40,987 nucleotides of DNA from Endotrypanum monterogeii. Its lineage: Eukaryota > Euglenozoa > Kinetoplastea > Trypanosomatida > Trypanosomatidae. The translations under genes and the position numbers were made by a program. Location of the stretch: contig CM007328.1 of assembly GCA_000333855.2 (NCBI GenBank), forward strand, positions 182,915-223,901, given 5' to 3'. Positions 8,675-20,800 of this stretch are shown here, piece by piece. The notes beneath the pieces were generated by a model that saw nothing but the letters and a program-made list of their open reading frames with translations, ran no database searches and had not been told where the DNA came from. Every line of letters begins with the position of its first letter. Position 1 is the first letter of the stretch.

Positions 8675-11600
8675 TCACACACTACGATCCTTTGGAGGGA
8701 CATAGTCCATGCCTAGGGCCTCGAATATCACGCGCTCTGTCTCCGCCTTCACACGCTGCCGTTTCACGATCTTCGACATCTCACGCAGATCAGCTAACTC
8801 TTGCTTCGTCTTCGCCTTTCTCTTGTTTTTCAATCTCTTCGCAGCGGAGGCAACGCCCTGCGCTGCTGCACCGCTCTCAGTGGAGGTGGCAGTGCCATCC
8901 TTGGTGTCAGAGGACGGTCCACAAGCATCCGCCCCCTCCTCTCCATTCTCCTCAAGAGAGGAGAAACCGAAGCGAGCGAGACGGGTAACCATGTCGTGAA
9001 AACTCAAGTCCGGGTGTTTCTGCAGCAGACTGCTCTGTTGCATCTGCTTTCGCGTCGGCTTTCGGAAAAGACCGTACTCGTTGAGGATGTACCCCTTCTT
9101 AATGGCCTCACTGCGCATAATCACATTAAAGTTTTTGCTTCCGGTGAAGTAAAGCATTGCCGCAGGAAAACTGTCTGCATCCACAAAGCGGACATCGAGA
9201 CGGCGGGCACGAAATATCGTCGGCGCGCTGCGGCTTGTCTTCGCCGCCTTACCTTTGCCGGAAGCGACCGCGGTAGCGGACTCGCTGCTGATCGCGCGCA
9301 GGCGGCACAAACCCATAAACTTTGTTGGCCCCTGCGCCAGCGTCGCCTCGATATACTTGTCGGCTTTGAGCCCAGCGAGGAACGTGCCAAGCACCTCTGA
9401 GGGCGGTAGTGCAGCGCGATCACCGCCTTCGGCAGCGCCGTGTTTATGCGTGATCAAGACGTCGATATCACCAGCGGTGTCCACCTGCCGTCGGTAGCTT
9501 CCACACACCACAAGCTCATAGCCCTTTCCTAGATACTTTCGCAGGCGCAGCTTCATGAACGCCTCGTGCAGACGGCCCTCATCATGTGGTATGCGGTGGC
9601 ACATATCCTCGTAGTAGACAAGACCGAGCCGCTGCGCATCGTTCAGGTGGAACATGGACTTGTCTGCGCAAACCACAAGGTTGGCAGGTTTGCCACTGCT
9701 TTTGTTGTTCATGTCAAGCTCCCCGGCGTTGGTGGCATACTCTCGGAGCTGCTCCACAGTGCTAATGCGATATCTCTTAAATAAGTCAATGGCGGTGCGC
9801 GGGCCGACCCCATGCACCTGTGTGAGCTCTCGGAGGGCACGAATGATGGGCTTCGCCTCCTGCTGACGAAGCTCCTCCAATCCCCCGGTCGTGAGTATTT
9901 CAATCACCTTCTCCCGCAACTTTGTGCCTATGCCGGGGATGAGGTTGTCTGGCGAGAGAACAAGAGCGCGCTTCGCCCGGCTCCGTGCCACTTCCTCAGC
10001 ACGTGTCTTCGTGCAACGGGGTCGTCCTTGTAGAGCGTCTCCATCGCCGTCTTTTGGGCAGGGTCGTCCTCTGGGAGCGGCAGCAGATTCGGCGGCAGCA
10101 ACTGAAACACCTTGTCACCGCGCTTGAAGAGCTCCACGGTGCGGCCGTACGACTGCGACTTGAAGCGCTCGCCGAGGGCGCTGTTTATCTGGGTGAGTTG
10201 CTCGAAGACCTGCACGACGCGCTCGCGATAATCAGGAAAAAAAAGTGTGTCTTTGGAATTGGCGCCCCTCCCGCCCCTCCCGCCGCTGCTGTTACCACCA
10301 CTCACAAAACGATCTGAGCCGCCGACGCTGCCGTCACCTCCGCCTTTGGTGCCAGACAATGCCCTCGAGCCTGCCGCGACGCCCTCCAACGGCTGCTGCT
10401 GCTGCTGCTCCGATGCACGAGCGGCGGCTAGGGCCACGAGAGAGTGAGATACTGGCGTCGGGTTGTCTGTGGCGGCAGCGGCAGCGGCGGCAGCGGCAGC
10501 GGCAGCGGCATCCTCTGCGTCCGGTGCACACAAATACTCCTCCTCAATGACCTCTGGCTTCGACACCAGAACCATCGCTGCTGCCATCGCTGCCTCCACG
10601 TCTGCCTCCCTCTGGGCACATTCAGCTGCATCCTCAGCCCCTGCCGGGTTTATGACGGGTATGACGGACGCCTCTATCGTCTTGGCGGCCGTACCCGCGG
10701 CCTTCCCTCTCGTCGTGATCCCAGAACGCTTCCCGCTTTTCTTTACGACACGGGCCTTCGACTTGGGACTGACCGCGACCTCTGCCCTGTCGCATGGCGT
10801 CGACTCAAGTGGGAGTGACGTGGCTGCCCTGGTCGACGGTGCAGTTGGCTCGGTAGCATCCCGCTTCTTACCACCCGTCACACGTCGACGCGGGGATGAC
10901 GGCAAGGGAGATGCAGAGGCCTCGGTTGATGTCGCTGCGAGCATGTCACCCTTCTCCTCGGCTGCGTCTGATCTTTTCGAGGGACCTCGTCCGTCCACAG
11001 TCTGTACGTCAGCAGTAGAGGAAGGTGTCTTATCAGAAAGTTTAAGCCCTCGCTGCAGCTGCCAGCGGCGGCGGATAATTCTCGCAGCCAAACGCTTCTT
11101 GATGGCGAGAGACGCGATCCCCTTCGCAAGATCGACGGCATCCACATCGACGTTGGGGCACTGTTCTCGAAGCGAGTCGCCTCTAGGCGGAGGTGTCGCT
11201 GACCTACCTACACCATCTGCAGCAGTCGCCGCGGGGGTTGATGGCGATGCAACGCTGGCGCTTTCAGTGTGGGTAGAGGCACGACCCCTCTTCGCCCGCT
11301 TGCCCCGCGCCTTACCCTTGCCAGTGGGCGCCAAAGAGGTAGTCGTGGACCCCGGGGTTCCCGCGGTAGCCTCAGCATTCCCGTCTAGATTTGCCCCTGA
11401 CATTCCTGTGTGGGCAGTTGGCACGGCCTGCTCCTCTGCACCGGTGGTGGCGCGAGTCGACGAGGTGGCCGCGGCAGTGGGCGAAGACGAAGTCGCCGCC
11501 TCTACCGTCGCACCTCCCGCACCTGGCGCGGGCGCTTCGGTGCCTAAGCTCCCCTCCGCAGCGGCCCTCACCACCGCAGCCGTGGCGACGGTATCCTCCA

Positions 11601-13128
11601 CAGCGCTGGGAGGATCTACAGATACTTTGGCATGCAGGCGCCTTCCGCGACTAGCGCGTGAAGCGGATCGCTTGCGCCGGCTACTGTGGTCGGCACCATC
11701 AGCTTCCTTCATGCCCATGTCGCACTCACCTAATTCATTAGCGCACGCCGTGTCGTTGTTGCTCTGAACGACTCCGGCGCTCTGAGAAATAACCGCCTCC
11801 TCTGCAGCATCCTGACTCGCTTCTCGCGACAAGCGTTTCCGATTCCTTCTGCTCAAGCGCCGCTCCGCAGCCTTCAAATCTGCAGCAGCAGCCCCACTGA
11901 TCATCTCCGCATGTTCTGACGACTGCGATGGGGCGGTGGCGCCGACCAAGTCATCAGCCGGTGCGCGAGCCTCTCCTTCATCCCTGCAGGAACCCTGTCG
12001 AGATGGGCGTTCACCAGCTACCGTCACAGACGACACCACTGGAGCACTGGCCGCCTCTACCCCGCCTGCAGGGGCACATCTGCCCGCTACCGCAACAGCA
12101 TCAGCTCCGCGGCGCCCAAAACGTTTCCTTCTCCGGTGCCGCAACGGTGGTTCGAGTGAGGATGCAGAGACTGCTACGACCGCCTCCCCTGACGCCTCCG
12201 TTGGCGGAGCTGAAGGTGTAACGCAAGAAGCCGCAGTTGGAGCACCAGAAACAGCGGCCGGCTCGACTAACGTTTCGGTCGCCTCCGTGTCTTCCGCGAT
12301 CGTCGCACGGCGCCCCTCCACACCCCTCCTTTGCCTCGCACTTCTTCTCTTATGAATGGGCGAGGCTGTCTCGGTGGTCGAGGCAGTCGTCACGGGTGTT
12401 TCAAGAATGGAGCTCGATGCCCTCGCCTCGCCAGTCGATGAGGGATGCAGCATCGATTGCTCAGTCGATTTGTGGAAGCCGTTCAGGTGAACGGGAGCGG
12501 TACTTGCCGGCGGTTCCGCGTCGATCGCAGCGTCACGTAGAGCGCCGGCGGACGCCTCTGCCGCTGCTGCCGCGCTGCCCTTCTTCACCCCTCGTCGGCG
12601 GAGCGACTTTCCAGACTGCCTCGAAGAGTCGCCCAAGGCACCTGCGGACAGAGCAGAATCAACGTGCACAGAAACACATCCACTTTTCTCTGCATCGAGC
12701 GAAACATCAGCAAGAGCCGTCGTCTCCTCCGCCACGGAGACACGAGCGCGCTTGCGATGGGAGCCGCGGCGATGACGCAACTTGTTCCCCGTTGAGAAAG
12801 CAACAGCAGCAGCGGCGGCGGCGGCGGCAGCCGCTGCATCGGTATCAGGCGATGTGCTTGTCGGGCTGGCAAAGCCGCGCCGCTGCGCCGTTAGTGATGC
12901 CTCGACCGCCTGCGATGCAGCTAGAGATGCCGATACACCTGAGAAGGGCCAACCGGGATGTACGCGTGCCGACGACCATCGCAGCGGCCCACGGGTGAAA
13001 CGCGGGCCGTCACGAAAAGGAAAAGATGTGAATAAAAGAGCAGCGACACTCACAGAAAAAGCGTCACCGCGGATGTGACGGGGACCTCGCACCGCACATG
13101 GCACCAACGAGCGGGGCCGAGAATGCAT
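8675..13128 (-). CDS. DNA polymerase beta-PAK (large mitochondrial paralogue), one-base frameshift
   Basis: A polymerase beta core behind a very long basic, Ala/Ser/Thr-rich N-terminal extension, the layout of trypanosomatid polymerase beta-PAK. The first segment (13128 to 10021, 1036 aa) starts with an Arg-rich presequence-like end, has poly-Ala tracts at about 98-108 and 874-886, and reaches the lyase domain from about residue 959. The second segment (10018 to 8675) continues in another frame with the hairpin IPGIGTKLREK, VHGVGPRTA, GSYRRQ, two catalytic Asp in GDID, and Asp in RRLDVRF. One additional base would give 1484 aa. Compared with polymerase beta it has an insert between the second hairpin and the palm and a basic Lys/Arg-rich tail insert. 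The frame is open up to 13248, but the Met at 13128 gives the more mitochondrial-looking start. The frameshift may be an assembly error or a real lesion. Confidence 0.92.
10018..10021 (-). other. Frameshift site in polymerase beta-PAK
   Basis: The upstream frame encodes conserved lyase-domain sequence up to about 10021 and then ends at a stop near 9928. The downstream frame resumes homologous sequence at about 10018. The switch falls on a run of four G (plus strand), and one missing base in that run explains it. The canonical viral-type slippery heptamer is not present in frame, so programmed frameshifting is the less likely reading. Confidence 0.75.
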
Positions 13129-14149
13129 TCGACGCTCTGCACCACCACCACCCCCTCTGTGTGTTTTCTTTTCCCCCTTATTCCCCGCACAGACACACGA
13201 CCCCCTTCCCCTCCTGAGGAATGCGTCTCGATAGATGAATAACCTCAAGTGCGGGGGAAGAAGGGTAATATATATTTATATATATATTTATATATAGATA
13301 TATAGATATATAGAGAGAGAGAAACACGTCTATGAAGATGATTATGATGTACGACCGCGTGTGTGATCGATGTTTTGTGTGTGCGTGGGTGAGTGTCTGT
13401 ATGTATGTGTGTGGTGGGGGGGGGGGGCGTTTACATGATAATAAACCATGTAATGAGAGAGTACGCGATGTTCCTGCTCCGTGAAGATCCCCAGTATTTT
13501 GTTGTACGTTACTGAATCTATAACATATATATATATATATATATATATGTTATGTCTCTTTTTTATATATTTATGTATCGGACCTTTGCTTCTTCTCGCA
13601 CAAATTCCTTCCTTCAGCTCCCGTGTGTATCACGCCAGGGAGGGGGGGGGCGGAGAGAGGAAGTTGGGACACACACACACACACACACACTCGAAGCTAC
13701 ATGCAGGCAGGTCTTGAAGAGCGACTGCAAATTCAACACCTCTCCGAGTCCTCCCTCAGACCGTGTGCACTGAACCCACTTATTCAAAGACGCTGCTGCA
13801 CTATTTTTTTTTTTTCGCTGCTGCAGTGGCAACACCCTTACTGTTACTGTGATAGTGTCTGCACGCCTCAGCCACCGCGCGTGAAGGTCGCAGATGCGAA
13901 AGGGAAAAGGGGAGAAAAGGGAAAGGGGTGAGAGCCCCTGTTGCTCTATGTGGATGTGTAGTGTGACTACCTTTATGTATCCAGATCCTTCTATATATAT
14001 ATATATATATATATACATATGTATATATGCGCGACTGTGCTCAGGGTAGGCGCGAGTATGGCTGGCGAGGAGATAAAATACATTCAACGAGAAGAGTATA
14101 TATACAAGAAGGAAAGTCAATTTGTGTCTTCTCATCATGCTAGGATAAG

Positions 14150-14267
14150 AGAGGAATGCATCAAGAAGAAGTGCAGTCCCCACTGTCTACCTTCCTGATG
14201 AACGCGCCCGCAGTTATGCGGATGGGCGAAAGGGCTCGGCCCCGAGGCAAGCACTTCATTTATTTAT
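14150..14267. repeat. 118-bp direct repeat, copy 1
   Basis: Identical to 14353-14470. The two copies flank the N gap at a spacing of 203 bp, and AT-rich microsatellite follows each copy. Probably two contig ends covering the same locus. Confidence 0.9.
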
Positions 14268-14332
14268 ATATATTTATATATATATATATATATATAAATA
14301 TATAAATATATATAAATATATATATATATGTG

Positions 14333-14352
14333 NNNNNNNNNNNNNNNNNNNN
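14333..14352. other. Assembly gap (20 N)
   Basis: Exactly twenty N residues, a typical placeholder gap, in AT-rich repeat and bounded by the duplicated segment. True size unknown; the overlap suggests that the flanks should be merged. Confidence 0.97.
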
Positions 14353-14470
14353 AGAGGAATGCATCAAGAAGAAGTGCAGTCCCCACTGTCTACCTTCCTG
14401 ATGAACGCGCCCGCAGTTATGCGGATGGGCGAAAGGGCTCGGCCCCGAGGCAAGCACTTCATTTATTTAT
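14353..14470. repeat. 118-bp direct repeat, copy 2
   Basis: Exact copy of 14150-14267, starting at the first base after the N gap. Confidence 0.9.
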
Positions 14471-14582
14471 TTTTATTTATATATATATATATAAATATAA
14501 ATATATAAATATAAATATATAAATATATATAAATATATAAATATAAATATATAAATATGTATATATATAAATATATATATGG
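14471..14582. repeat. A/T-only low-complexity block
   Basis: More than 100 bp consisting almost entirely of A and T in ATAA/ATAT arrangements. It follows copy 2 of the duplicated segment. Confidence 0.9.
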
Positions 14583-14698
14583 TATACATGTATCTTTTTA
14601 CTTTTTTATTTGATGTTATGGATCTCTCCTGGGTATGCTTCCGTACTCCGGGAGAGGGCAAGAAGAATACCGTGTGAGTCTTAATCGCTTATCTATAC

Positions 14699-14730
<32 letters not shown>

Positions 14731-14803
14731 GTATACAAAAGATATCGAAAGCAAAGCATTGGATCCCCCAACCTTCCACGATAACACACACATACACACA
14801 CAC

Positions 14804-14807
<4 letters not shown>

Positions 14808-14833
<26 letters not shown>
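14808..14833. repeat. (TA)n tract directly after the tRNase Z stop
   Basis: About 12 TA units starting some 37 nt past the tRNase Z stop codon, preceded (plus strand) by a CA tract. Lies in the 3' UTR. Confidence 0.9.
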
Positions 14834-14834
<1 letters not shown>

Positions 14835-14869
14835 GCCGTCCTTCCCATCACGCACGACGTGTTTTCCTT

Positions 14870-17800
14870 TCACCGCGGTGTATGTGGGGAAACCTTTACA
14901 CACGCCTGCGTTGTTGTACCTTCTGTACACAACTTGGCAACCTCAGAACTTTCGTCCGTCGGAGCTGGGCCGAGGGACGCGCTCGGCTGTAGCGGCTTTC
15001 GTGGGCGATCGCCGCCGCTGCGCATCCGCTGGGTTGTGCTAATGCCCCAGGAGTCGTACTCCTCCAGCAGTCTCACCAGTGTCGGCGTGAGTCTCGAGAC
15101 GAGCCCGCGCTGCATATCGCCGAAAGAGATGGACATGAGATCAAACGAAAACGATATGTTGGCGTGCGGCAGTGCCGTGACGTTCTGGGCGTCGGCGAGT
15201 GGCTGCAGCCGTAACGGATCTGCCGCACCTTCGTTTTCTGTATATCGATCGGCCCTGTGGAGGCTGTCATCCTCGCGCGGTGCTGTGGCTGAGGTGCTTT
15301 CTGTAGACCTCTGCTTCTCCGCGGGGCTCCCGGGCCCTGGTGCACCTCCACTACCCCCGTGGTCGCCAGCGAGGGAAGTTGAACCCTCTGACCCCATGTG
15401 GTTGGCTGACGGCAACGACGACGGCACCGCCACCGGAACAGGGGCTCGTGTGCGACGCTGGCGAACAAAGTCTATCGACCGCCCACCCAGCTGCTGCTCC
15501 GACAGGCCTGGCAGCTTTGGGTAGCGCTGAGAAAAGTGGTTCAAGACAACAAACTCGGCCTGCACTGCAGCACCGATGCCGATGGCCTCGGGGAGCGTCG
15601 AGTGCTTCTTTCGGACCGCCTCGGCCTCAAATCCTGGGCCGAAGGTCGCCTCGTGCAAGAGGATAAACACCGGTGGTGGTGGTGGTGGTGGTGGTGGCCA
15701 CGACAACGGAGGCGAAGCAGGCGGTCGCCCAGAAGGCTCGGCTTGAGTCCTGCCAGAGCTGCGGCCTCCATCCCTCTTCATCGTGACTGTCGCCCCCCCT
15801 CCCTCGACAGTGCCACCTGCGCCAGATGTGCATTCTGTAAGCCGGCTCAACGCCGGCAGCTTGGCGGAGCCACCAGCGCACATCGGCAGTCGATGCGGCG
15901 CCGACGCGGTGAAGGCCCGACTGCGCTCCACCAAGAAAGGGGATGGACGTGTGTCACCTGAGAAGAGAAACACACGGGAAGTATTAGGGGCACACGAGAA
16001 CAAACCCTCCGCAGTATGTCGTCTAGCAGAAGCCCCGGCGACGCAGGTCACCCCGTCCTCGCCGACCTCGCTGTAGACGCCGCGACTGCTCTGCTCCTTA
16101 TTCAGCGACAAATAAGAAGGAAACCTCAAGAGCAGCGCGTGGGCGTTGGCGGGGTGGTCGACGGTGATCACCTCCGCATCCCACCAGGTGTGGCCCTTCG
16201 GCTGCACTGATGCCTTTATCGTGTTCGCATCATCCCCAAGACGGCACTCACCCATGACGGGAGCGCCTACAGGAGCGTCACCAACAGATGGCAGGGAGGA
16301 GTTCGGGGGAGACTGCCCGTGGTGTTGCTGAATACCCGCCTCGATGGCACAGTTCCACGCGGAGAGGTGGGCCCGCAGCAACGGCATCGGCACAACATGC
16401 GGCTGCTCAGAGGTTTTGCTGGGGAATTCCTCCGCATAACGACCGCGGCGTTGGCAGCAGTGCGTGATGGATGCATCACGACCCGAATCCGCAACGCCTT
16501 TGTCGACAGTACGGTACTCAGAGTTTGTATCCTCCGCCGTGGTGTACGTGCTGTCACTCCCCAGAGTACCCAAGACCTCGCGCGTCTCCTCGCGTCCGTA
16601 GGCATCAGTCTCGTCCGCCGCCGTCTCTGGCACCTTTGACAGCAATCTCTCGCTGCTAGAAAGGCTGATTGGCGGCGGCATACACTCAAACATGCATTCG
16701 GTGTGCAGCCACGTCATGTATGGCTCGGTGCTGCCCCACACGTCTGTCATGAAAGCGTAGACCTCCGTGGGGCAAACAACAAGGAGTTTCTCCACCGGCG
16801 ATGAGGCAGACCCGCTACGCTCGAGGTACTCGTGGCGCAGTGTGAGCAGGGTCATGAGGCCGAGGTGGTGATCGGCGTGGGCGTGTGAGATGAACACAAG
16901 TACAATATCCAGTAGAAACTCCCCAAGACGTGCGTCCGAATCATCATCCAGCTCCCCGACACTCGTCACAGAAGCATTTCGTAGCGAGGACGCACCACCC
17001 ATAGGAGCGTCCTCCTCGGAATCGCCGCACCCCTCCCGTGGGTTACTGCTGCACTCCTGAAAGGCGTCAAGTGTGCCACGCAGCGGTAACGTCGAGGAAG
17101 TATAGGAAGACTCTGAACGATGGCATGCACTGTCATCACGGACTCGCCTGCAGAGAGAGGCGAGCTGCCCGGCACTGCCCTCACCAAAATCCAAGATAAT
17201 CACCCCACGACGAAGTTGGCGCGCCGACGTCCTGGAAGGTTCAACTGGTAAATGTTGGGGCACCGTCGCCTGCGAATCGACAACAGGCGTCGAGGTAAAG
17301 CTGCGAGGGCGCTTCAAAGAATGGCCCCCCTCGAAGCGGGGCACGACATCATCGGTGCGCTGCACGCATGCGATAGGCTCCGCCGCAGTTACCCGAGATG
17401 TTTGGGCGCCATCTTCATCTCGGGGCGGGAGAGGGTCTGGGCAGCTTCTTCTCGGGAAGCAGTACGCGGGAAGATAAAGCTCAAGAAAGGCACCGCTCAC
17501 ATTCCGGTACTTGCTGGGGACAGCCGAGCCGGTACCCAGGAATCCCAGCGACCCACCCCCGAGTTCATACGCACCGATACGCAACTCATCAACGCTCTGA
17601 TGCGGCGTCGCAACGCAGCTGTTCATCTCCACGCACCCCTCCGTTGCGGTCACAGCCATCCCGCTTCGAGCTTGTTCAGCGGACGGTGCAGTAGAGCTGA
17701 CATGGTCCTCCTCCAGTCGACGGAGAAACGAAGATGAGAGAAGGGACAGCGCTGATGCCTGTGTGGGGTACGGCAGCAGCGATGCAACTCCATCCACGAC

Positions 17801-20800
17801 AGCAAGGCGGGGAGGTGGTGCGGGTGGGGGTGTTCTGCTCACGACCGCTGACGGAAGCGAGCCGTTGAAGACTGCTGAAGTTCTATTGGAAGTACTTGTA
17901 ACAGCAACGGCTCTAGAAACAGGTGACGACGCGGAACCGCGGCTCGGGCTACACCGGCGCACGCACTTGCGAGGTGTTGACGAGGGCGAAGAGAAACTGG
18001 CAGAAGCGCCATCGCACCCGCACGCAACATTGTGAGTGAAGGATGCCCGCTGCAGCGAACCTGCCCTCTCCACACCTTGTACATCCCCGGCAGCCCTCTT
18101 CTTCCCCATGCCCCCACTCCTGGGGGGAAGCTGCAGCGCTGCATCGGGAACGCAGCGTAGCTTCAACGAGTATGGCCAGTACTCGACGCTGCCAACAGCG
18201 CATCCGCTTTTCGAGCACATCGCGCTTTGCCCCGCACGCTGCACGAGCTCCGCACCGCAACGGACAAGCGCCTCCGTTGATGCAGACACCTCTCCCGCGG
18301 TGTCGCTGCGGGCTGTGCACCCCTCACCAACGTCACCAACGTTCCCGGCGCGCTGCGACGCCGCCTCCATCCCGTCGATGGGGAACAGCGATGGAGCGAG
18401 GTGATGCAGGTGATAACGATGGACGAGCGCCGTCGGGAAGGCGGTGAAGCGCCTCTGCACAAAGCTGGTAAATAGATGCCATGTGGTGCGCCGTGAAAAA
18501 TCGGCGATCGAGGGGCACTCCTGCATTCCCGGTGGCGAGTGAGCCCAGGGTGATTCCTTAAGGAGGACAGAGCCGTCGTCGTGCTCCCTCCCCGCGCCTT
18601 CCTCAGTAGAGTCGATCATGTCGTCAAGAGTGAAGGACAGCGACGGGGCCAGCGAAAGCCGCACTGCTGACTGAGAATGGACGGCTCCTCGCTGTGGTGG
18701 CGCGGGTGCGCTCGCGCGCACACCCGCCTCGCTGCCTGCCACGAGCTCCTTTGCGAGTGTACTACCCTCACAGTCATTCCCCATGCGGCAGATATCTCTG
18801 CTCACAGGGTGATGGTGAGGATGATCTAGTGATCCGCGTCGGCCAGTCACGTGCGCGAACACATACGCAGTATAAGCAGCGTAGAGATTTCGTAAATTCA
18901 CTTTGTGTGTCACTGTCGCAGACAGCCGCGTGTCTCGGCGGCAGCGACCCTCGAAGTGGGCAAAATAAGACATCGGCTGCACATGAATGACGTGCCGCAG
19001 AGTCAGCTGACGCGGTCGCTGAACCAAACACGATCGTCGGGACGGCGGTGACGTTGCGGAAGTTCTCTCCGCCATCCCCGCCTCGTCGTCGTCGTCGTCG
19101 TAGAAGTAGGCCAGGTGCGGGAAATGCTCGCGCAGCAGTCGCTGCAGTGCCCCGCCGTTGTGGCCATCGACGGTACAGCTTTGGGAGGTGCGGGCGTCGC
19201 CTTGACTCACCTCACATGTGGTCGTAGGGCCGCTCGGAGGCAACACTTCACTAGTATCGACAGCGTAGCCCAGTAGCCGTGTAACTGCCTCTCGAACATC
19301 CTCTGGCTGATCGCCGTCCAGGACCAGCGAGATATACGCGTGCCTCGTTGCCACTGTCGGCCGTAATACCTGGTGAGGGTGTACCCAGCGTCGCGCAGCG
19401 GTTGGAAGCGGGTTCCCTGTACGCCCAGAGGAGACGGCAGCGCTCTGCGATGGCGGCCCCGACGCACCTGACGTGCCCGCACTGTCAGGATCCACGTCCG
19501 CCTCTACAGACTTCCCGAGCTTGAGGTGACCATACTTGGGGCCACAACGAACCCCCAACGAGCGCGCTTTTGCGACGTCGAAGCTAGAGCCAGGTGCCAC
19601 GATGATCGCGTAGCCCAGCACCACATCATGACTTGTTGGGGCGGTGAAGGACACTGTCGATGTTGCCGCATCTGCCTCCACTTCTCTTTTCCTATCCTCT
19701 GCACCCGCAGAAAATCCAGTGTCGTGTGGCGGGTAAGACTTCAGCGAGTCGTCGGTCAACGTCGAAGAAGAAACCAGCGGCGCGGGCCTCACAACTACAT
19801 CACCCACAGCCGGGGCAGAAGCAGCTGTGGAGCACCGCGCCCCGCCAAGCCCACGGCCACGGCCACCCGACACGCGGAAGCTTATCAGCAAGCTCTGCGT
19901 GCTGAGTGGCAGGGTGGCAAGAATAAATGGCGACGCGTCCGCCGGCGAGCTGTCCCTCTCCGCACCTAAAAACATCGGTGACTCCCCCAACGTCTCCAAG
20001 AAGTGAACTTGATTGTAGCCCTCCGGCGCACTCGAGCTCGTAACGACGTCGCGACCACCGCTGCCGATGACTGCCGGGTCCGTCGTGTTTCTCATCACGC
20101 CATGGAGCTGTCGAAACACCATGGGGCGGTACTGGAAATAGTGAAAGCGAAGTGCCGTGAGAAAGTCCCGCAGACCGGCCGACGGTCGTGGAGGGCACAA
20201 GGGCCGCCCTGCCGCAGCCGCCATGGAACGCCTCGCCGAGGTGAGAGTTGAGCTGCCACCACACCGAGCACCAGGAGTATGCGCACGTGCGTGCTCGCTG
20301 TTGGTGGGGTGAGACTCGCCACCGCCCCCACCGTCGCGCGCATCAGTCAAACTCACGTCGTGTATACCAGGTGTTGGCGGTGACGCGTCCAGGGCCGCGC
20401 TTGGGCCAAAGAATGTGGCATGGCGTACACCTGCATCGTGAACAGTGAAAAGCATTCCAGGCAGCCCCATGACAGCCGACGCCGCGCCAGCAGACGTCCC
20501 CAGGGACGTCGACTCAAACGCATGGGCAGCATCTGCAGAAGGGCTTCGGTGATGTGCGGACTTGGCGGCAGTGGCAAGACTACTGCTAGGCGATGGCCCA
20601 CCTCTGGCGGCCGCAGCGCTACTCCACCGTGTAAAAAAAAACCCTCGAACTTTTTTCAGTTTGATGTTCGCCTCGGAGCTAAAACGCTGGGTTCCCTCTG
20701 GACAGTTGAAAAATAGGTAGCCCTCACTACCACTCATCCCAATCTCTGACGTCACGGGCAGTGGCGACCCCGCCGAGTTCTCTGGTGGCAGCACAGGCGA

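Larger units (their letters stand above)
13129..14869. other. Intergenic region between polymerase beta-PAK and tRNase Z, with an assembly gap
   Basis: No gene supported. Contains AT/GATA-like repeats (about 13263-13320), a G run near 13417-13428, (AT)n at 13525-13548, (AC)n at 13669-13690, (AT)n near 14000, a duplicated 118-bp segment around 20 N, a long A/T-only block (about 14461-14582), and (TA)n next to the tRNase Z stop (14808-14833). Confidence 0.75.

Noticed and set aside
9928..10021. Programmed ribosomal frameshift in polymerase beta-PAK
   Set aside because: No in-frame X XXY YYZ slippery heptamer at the switch point, and a single missing G in a short G run is a simpler explanation.
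10463..11767. Plus-strand open frame of 434 codons
   Set aside because: It is antisense to the Ala/Ser-rich polymerase beta-PAK extension. High GC and biased third positions keep the opposite frame open, and its Ala/Ser/Pro translation has no domain.
13614..14183. Minus-strand open frame of 189 codons with a hydrophobic stretch
   Set aside because: Made largely of translated CA and TA repeats and ending in the duplicated segment beside the assembly gap. No conserved-looking core.
14715..15524. Plus-strand open frame of 269 codons
   Set aside because: Antisense to the end of tRNase Z and starting inside AT/CA repeats; no recognisable protein.
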